From positions 2,287,001-2,351,000 of the forward strand of contig NZ_CP103834.1 in NCBI RefSeq assembly GCF_029774175.1: a stretch of DNA of 64,000 bases. Reading direction: 5' to 3'. Within the stretch, counting starts at the first letter, position 1; each line of letters opens with the position of its first letter. This DNA is from Actinobacillus genomosp. 1 (GTDB taxonomy: Bacteria > Pseudomonadota > Gammaproteobacteria > Enterobacterales > Pasteurellaceae). Position numbers and translations under genes: made by a program. The notes below the pieces were generated by a model. It worked only from the letters and a program-made list of their open reading frames with translations. It did not search any database and was not told the origin of the DNA. Shown in pieces: positions 60,567 through 64,000 of the stretch.

Positions 60567-60667
60567 CCTAGCACTAACGTGCTAGGTTAAGCATAGTTCT
60601 GTCGCTCTGCGACAGTTTAGGTTGCGGAGCAACCATATTATACGTAACCCCATACGTTAGTATGGGG
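60567..60667. repeat. Four-hairpin composite repeat, copy Z (hisF-hisIE gap)
   Basis: Terminal hairpins are CCTAGCAC-taac-GTGCTAGG (60567-60586) and CCCCATAC-gtta-GTATGGGG (60648-60667). Internal hairpins are TGTCGC-tct-GCGACA (60600-60614) and GGTTGC-gga-GCAACC (60620-60634). Spacers GCATAGT and TACGTAAC match copy X. The internal pair is the inverted form of copy Y. Confidence 0.9.
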
Positions 60668-60710
60668 GACTAGTCATCAAAACTATAAGCAGTCAAATTT
60701 TAGGAAAAAT

Positions 60711-61352
60711 ATGCAAAACAAAATCAACTGGCAAAAAGTCGATCAATTACTTCCCGTCATTATCCAACATTTCCAAACCAGTGAAGTGTTAATGTTGGGC
60801 TATATGAACCAAGAAGCATTAAATAAAACCTTAGCGGAAAAAGTGGTAACTTTCTATTCTCGCACCAAACAACGTTTGTGGACAAAAGGCGAAACCTCGG
60901 GGCATTTTTTAAATGTAGTGGATATGAGTTTGGATTGCGATAACGATACCTTATTGATTTTAGTGAATCCAATTGGGCCGACTTGCCATACGGGTGAAGG
61001 GAGTTGTTTCCATCAATTCGAGAGCCAGTCTGAAGGCGATTGGACGTGGTTTGCGAAATTGGAACAAGTACTTGCCGAGCGCAAATATGCCGATCCAGAA
61101 AGCTCTTATACCGCCAAACTCTATACTAAAGGTGTGAAGAAAATCGCTCAGAAGGTGGGAGAAGAAGGTGTTGAAACCGCATTAGCAGCGGTGTCGCAAG
61201 ATAAAGAAGAAGTGGTAAGTGAAGCGGCAGATTTAGCCTATCACTTGACCGTATTATTGCATTCGATGAATCTTGAATGGGGCGATGTGATTGCTAAATT
61301 AAAAGAGCGTCATCAGGGCATCGGGCTTCATCCGGAAGGTTCAAATAAATAA
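60711..61352 (+). CDS. hisI: Bifunctional phosphoribosyl-AMP cyclohydrolase / phosphoribosyl-ATP pyrophosphatase
   Basis: 213 residues. The N-terminal cyclohydrolase half (about 1-110) has MLGYMNQEALNKT, FYSRTKQRLWTKGETSGH and zinc-site DCDNDTLL...GPTCHTGEGSCF. The C-terminal pyrophosphatase half (about 115-213) has SSYTAKLYTKGVKKIAQKVGEEGVETALA. It does steps 2 and 3 of histidine synthesis. Last gene of the operon. The HisIE fusion is normal for this order. Confidence 0.96.
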   Translation: MQNKINWQKVDQLLPVIIQHFQTSEVLMLGYMNQEALNKTLAEKVVTFYSRTKQRLWTKGETSGHFLNVVDMSLDCDNDTLLILVNPIGPTCHTGEGSCFHQFESQSEGDWTWFAKLEQVLAERKYADPESSYTAKLYTKGVKKIAQKVGEEGVETALAAVSQDKEEVVSEAADLAYHLTVLLHSMNLEWGDVIAKLKERHQGIGLHPEGSNK

Positions 61353-61379
61353 TACAAGCGGTTGGATTTTGTAAAAAAT

Positions 61380-61407
61380 TTGCAAAATTTGACCGCTTGC
61401 GTATAAT
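61380..61407 (+). promoter_or_regulatory. Promoter of yhhQ
   Basis: TTGCAA (61380-61385) and a perfect TATAAT (61402-61407) are spaced by 16 bp. The transcript would start near 61414, giving a leader of about 59 nt. Confidence 0.75.
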
Positions 61408-61426
61408 TCGCCCCTCAAAATTGGTT

Positions 61427-61469
61427 GCCGAGTTCCCTTACCTCGGCTTTTTTATTTTTAAAAAGGAAC
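61427..61469 (+). promoter_or_regulatory. Candidate preQ1-like riboswitch or translational control hairpin in the yhhQ leader
   Basis: Stem GCCGAG/CTCGGC (61427-61447) has the loop TTCCCTTAC. GTTCC at the loop (61432-61436) can pair with GGAAC (61465-61469), which is the yhhQ ribosome site, making a pseudoknot. preQ1-I riboswitches upstream of COG1738 (yhhQ) genes have this topology, but the linker here is U-rich rather than A-rich. The stem followed by CTTTTTTATTTTT could instead be a plain terminator. Confidence 0.4.
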
Positions 61470-61472
61470 AAT

Positions 61473-62138
61473 ATGAACTTTCAAATTGATTTTTCAGACG
61501 CACAAAAGCGTCGTTCTCTAGTTTTACTTTCCCTTTTCCATATCTTTATTATCGCTATCAGTAACTATTTGGTGCAGATTACTTTTGAGGTAAAGATTCC
61601 GTTTAGCGATACTGTGATTCCGACCACTTGGGGGACTTTTACTTTCCCGTTTGTGTTTTTGGCGACAGATTTAACCGTACGTGTATTTGGAGCAAGCCTT
61701 GCCCGCAAAATTATTTTCGTCGGAATGTTGCCGGCATTGCTGATTAGTTATGTGATTTCAGTGCTGTTTTTCGAGACACAATTCCAAGGCTTTAATGCGT
61801 TAAACGAATTTAATCTGTTTGTGTTCCGTATCGCTTTAGCCAGTTTCTGTGCTTATGTAGTCGGGCAGTTATTGGATATTGTGGTGTTTAACCGCTTACG
61901 TCAGGGCAAAACTTGGTGGCTTGCGCCGATGTGTTCGACCATTTTCGGCACCTTGATTGATACCTTCGCTTTCTTTGCGGTGGCGTTTTATAAAAGCGAT
62001 GATGCTTATATGGCGGAACATTGGTTCACCATTGGTACAGTGGACTATGCGTTTAAGCTGTTTGTCAGCTTATTGCTGTTTTTACCGTTGTACGGTGTGT
62101 TACTCAATTATTTAGTCAAAAAATTTAAACTGAAATAG
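61473..62138 (+). CDS. yhhQ: Queuosine precursor transporter YhhQ
   Basis: 221 residues, the same as E. coli YhhQ, with six or so membrane helices. Features of the COG1738 family: ISNYLVQITFEV, TWGTFTFPFVFLATDLTVRVFG, IFGTLIDTFAFFAVAF. It imports preQ0/preQ1 for tRNA queuosine. The presence of QueH in the window fits. ATG 61473 after AAAAAGGAACAAT is the start; the frame opens 16 codons earlier within the leader. Confidence 0.93.
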   Translation: MNFQIDFSDAQKRRSLVLLSLFHIFIIAISNYLVQITFEVKIPFSDTVIPTTWGTFTFPFVFLATDLTVRVFGASLARKIIFVGMLPALLISYVISVLFFETQFQGFNALNEFNLFVFRIALASFCAYVVGQLLDIVVFNRLRQGKTWWLAPMCSTIFGTLIDTFAFFAVAFYKSDDAYMAEHWFTIGTVDYAFKLFVSLLLFLPLYGVLLNYLVKKFKLK

Positions 62139-62243
62139 TCGTTTGGGGATTATGCTGAAAAAAGGTATAATCCCCTTACTTTTTTCTGCGTATTTGCAAG
62201 AAAATTGAGAATTTAACCGCTTGAATTAAGAAGAGAGAACAGC

Positions 62244-63050
62244 ATGAGCAAGATTCCATTAAGAACCGAAGAAGAGATTGAGAAATTACGTGTCGCTTGT
62301 AAATTAGCCTCTGACGTATTAGTAATGATTGAGCCGTATGTGAAAGAAGGCGTAAGCACCGCAGAATTAGACCGTATTTGTCATGAATATATCGTAAACG
62401 AACAGCAGGCGATTCCGGCGTGTTTAAACTATCATGGCTTCCCGAATGCGACTTGTATTTCATTAAACGAAGTGGTGTGCCACGGTATTCCGAGTGCGGA
62501 TCGTAAATTGAAAAAAGGCGATATTCTAAATATTGACGTAACGGTGATTAAAGACGGTTACTACGGCGACAACTCAAAAATGTATGTGGTTGGCGAGCCG
62601 AGCATTCGAGATAAACGTTTAATTGACGTAACGTTAGAATCGCTTTATATCGGTTTACGTACGGTAAAACCGGGCATTCGTTTAAAAGAAATCGGTAAAA
62701 CCATTCAGCAATATGTTGAGAAGCAAGGTTTCTCGGTGGTGCGTGAATACTGCGGTCACGGTATCGGTACCGAATTCCATTGCGATCCGCAAGTGCTTCA
62801 CTATAACTCGGATGACGGTGGAGTGGTGTTACAAGAAGGTATGGTGTTTACCATTGAGCCGATGGTGAATGCGGGTAAAAAAGAAATCCGTAATATGCCT
62901 GACGGTTGGACGGTGAAAACCAAAGACCGTAGCCATTCAGCACAGTTTGAACATCAAATTGTGGTAACCAAAGAAGGCTGTGAAGTGATGACGATTCGTG
63001 ATGAAGAAATTGCCGAAGGCAGAATTTCTCGCATTATGAAAAACGTTTAA
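62244..63050 (+). CDS. map: Methionine aminopeptidase, type I
   Basis: 268 residues. It removes the initiator Met. Metal ligands visible: Asp in LNIDVTVIKDGYYGDNSKMY (two), His in REYCGHGIGTEFHCDP, Glu in FTIEPMVNAG, and Glu in SAQFEHQIVVTKEGCEV. It is usually next to rpsB; here it stands alone downstream of yhhQ. RBS AGAGAGAA precedes the ATG. Confidence 0.97.
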   Translation: MSKIPLRTEEEIEKLRVACKLASDVLVMIEPYVKEGVSTAELDRICHEYIVNEQQAIPACLNYHGFPNATCISLNEVVCHGIPSADRKLKKGDILNIDVTVIKDGYYGDNSKMYVVGEPSIRDKRLIDVTLESLYIGLRTVKPGIRLKEIGKTIQQYVEKQGFSVVREYCGHGIGTEFHCDPQVLHYNSDDGGVVLQEGMVFTIEPMVNAGKKEIRNMPDGWTVKTKDRSHSAQFEHQIVVTKEGCEVMTIRDEEIAEGRISRIMKNV

Positions 63051-63067
63051 TCGTGATAAATAAAAAA

Positions 63068-63097
63068 TCCACCGTTATAAGCGGTGGATTTTTTTAT
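63068..63097. terminator. Terminator between map and the thioredoxin-like gene
   Basis: AAAATCCACCG and CGGTGGATTTTTTT around TTATAAG. Confidence 0.9.
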
Positions 63098-63118
63098 GTT
63101 TTTTGCAATGAGATGTAA

Positions 63119-63613
63119 CTAGGCTTTAGTCAGGATTTCTAACAGTTCGGCTTCCACTTGTTTGCCGAATTTACCCATACGGAAATCCGCTTTCAATTCA
63201 TCAAATTTTTCCGGTTCCGCTTCCATTTTCTGTTTTAAGAATTGCGGAAATTCACATAAAACCAGTTCGGTTTTGCCGTTACGAATATCAAAGATACTTG
63301 GAATTTTCTGTGCGGAAATGACCGCTTGTTGTTGCTCGTCACTGTCAAAATGTTTGCGCTCTTTGTTATCTTTACGGGCAACGTATTTTACGTTGATATT
63401 CGGATTGAGTTTGGTCATACGTTGGAAATAAGCGACAATTTCCACACAGTCCGGGCAATAAGGCTCCGCCATCACCAGCCAGTCGCCCTGTACGCCGACG
63501 GCTTTGAGTTTTTCTTCGGTTTCCGTTTCAAGTTTGACATCAACATAAACTTCAAGCTGATTTTCACGGTCTTCGTCACTACTAAATTCTAAATATTCAT
63601 AAAAATGTGCCAT
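63119..63613 (-). CDS. Thioredoxin-like protein with CPDC motif
   Basis: 164 residues. A thioredoxin-fold active site lies at WLVMAEPYCPDCVEIVAYFQRM, and the cis-Pro region reads AQKIPSIFDIRNGKTELVL. There is no signal peptide, so it is cytoplasmic. It fits the thioredoxin-9-like family of small redox proteins of unknown substrate. The C-terminal 50 residues are charged helix. Single gene on the minus strand, 32 bp after the LacI-family gene. Confidence 0.82.
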   Translation of the reverse strand: MAHFYEYLEFSSDEDRENQLEVYVDVKLETETEEKLKAVGVQGDWLVMAEPYCPDCVEIVAYFQRMTKLNPNINVKYVARKDNKERKHFDSDEQQQAVISAQKIPSIFDIRNGKTELVLCEFPQFLKQKMEAEPEKFDELKADFRMGKFGKQVEAELLEILTKA

Positions 63614-63645
63614 AGGTTATCCTTTTAAAATTAACGGTATCGGTT

Positions 63646-64000
63646 TTAGTGTCGCCAAATAATTTCGCAATCTACTTTGGCATTGTTAATCGTTTTACGC
63701 TGCAGTTTTTCTCGCATTAATTGGAAAGTTCTTAATGCAATTTGATCGTGATCTTGCGCAATCGAGTGAATATGAAAAGGGAGTGCGTCAAGTAAATGAT
63801 GATCGTCAAAGGTGGCTAAATGTAATTCTTGATTCATCAATTTCGCCATTTGTTTATGTTCGGTTAAATAGCGCAATACGCCTTCCAAAATGGTATAAGA
63901 AGCGGTAAACACCGCTTCCGGTAAACGTCCTAAACGCTCAACCACTTCGGCAAACATTGCATAGCCCGATTCCGGTTGGTAATCTTTATGTAAAATCCAA
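63646..64000 (-). CDS. LacI-family transcriptional regulator, C-terminal part (probably FruR/Cra), cut by window edge
   Basis: Only the last 117 or so residues are inside the window; the frame stays open to 64000, so the DNA-binding N-terminus lies outside. The visible part (VFTASYTILEGVLRYL, LATFDDHHLLDALPFHIHSIAQDHDQIA) matches the sugar-binding domain of FruR/Cra-type regulators, e.g. ATFGDNELLDFL and VAQRH in E. coli Cra. The identity is likely but not certain without the rest. Confidence 0.75.
   Translation of the reverse strand, partial: WILHKDYQPESGYAMFAEVVERLGRLPEAVFTASYTILEGVLRYLTEHKQMAKLMNQELHLATFDDHHLLDALPFHIHSIAQDHDQIALRTFQLMREKLQRKTINNAKVDCEIIWRH

Overview
This window is a chromosomal segment of a Pasteurellaceae bacterium, most likely Actinobacillus pleuropneumoniae or a close relative. 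The evidence is: many copies of the Apl-type DNA uptake signal core (ACAAGCGGT / ACCGCTTGT), often as inverted pairs forming terminators; a fhuC-fhuD-fhuB-fhuA ferrichrome operon in the order known from A. pleuropneumoniae; the dat-ddc diaminopropane pair; and competence-type CRP-S sites upstream of radC and comF. The species call is inference; the family-level call is firm.

Layout. 1-8.6 kb: radC, rpmB-rpmG, dat-ddc, yedE-yedF, maoP, trmA and two identical tRNA-Ser(UGA) genes. 8.7-16.2 kb: corA, ubiE-ubiJ-ubiB, tatABC, hemB and a small membrane protein. 16.3-22.2 kb (minus strand): mutM, brnQ, fabD-fabG, queH, ispB. 22.4-28.6 kb: patatin-like protein, alcohol dehydrogenase, FMN reductase, DoxX protein, rplU-rpmA and two tandem EamA permeases. 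28.7-33.9 kb (minus): a 1174-residue autotransporter with 24 charged tandem repeats and a Slam-type (DUF560) outer-membrane protein behind a strong Fur box. 34-40.2 kb: HAD phosphatase, comF, a likely small RNA, rsmC, holD-rimI, srmB, pdxH. 40.2-44.4 kb (minus): DppA/HbpA-type lipoprotein, aldehyde dehydrogenase, satP. 44.6-50.3 kb: fhuCDBA. 50.4-51.6 kb: a DUF2322 protein and purC. 51.7-61.4 kb: the histidine operon with its attenuator. 61.4-64 kb: yhhQ, map, a thioredoxin-like protein and the end of a LacI-family regulator.

The most unusual part is the histidine operon. Its order is hisL-hisG-hisD-hisC-[RAYT]-hisB-[TIR-like gene]-hisH-hisA-hisF-hisIE. A REP-associated tyrosine (HUH, IS200-like) transposase gene lies between hisC and hisB, and a TIR-domain defence-type gene lies between hisB and hisH. 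Most gaps between the genes hold a composite repeat of about 100-115 bp. Each repeat has four hairpins: two terminal hairpins of the form CC-N4-AC / GT-N4'-GG flank two internal hairpins. The four variable bases of the terminal stems, and the internal stems, differ between copies while base pairing is kept. A sixth copy lies between dat and ddc, about 51 kb away. The transposase gene is bracketed by a 35-bp near-identical direct repeat made of this element. I infer that the repeats are non-autonomous substrates of the RAYT, a REP/BIME-like system, and that the his operon has been a landing site for them and for a defence gene.

Secondary points of interest: a 23S rRNA 3'-end look-alike in the rpmB leader, a palindromic repeat read in frame inside fhuD, a candidate small RNA near rsmC, an orphan Fur-controlled Slam, and a short yhhQ leader whose loop can pair with the Shine-Dalgarno sequence.
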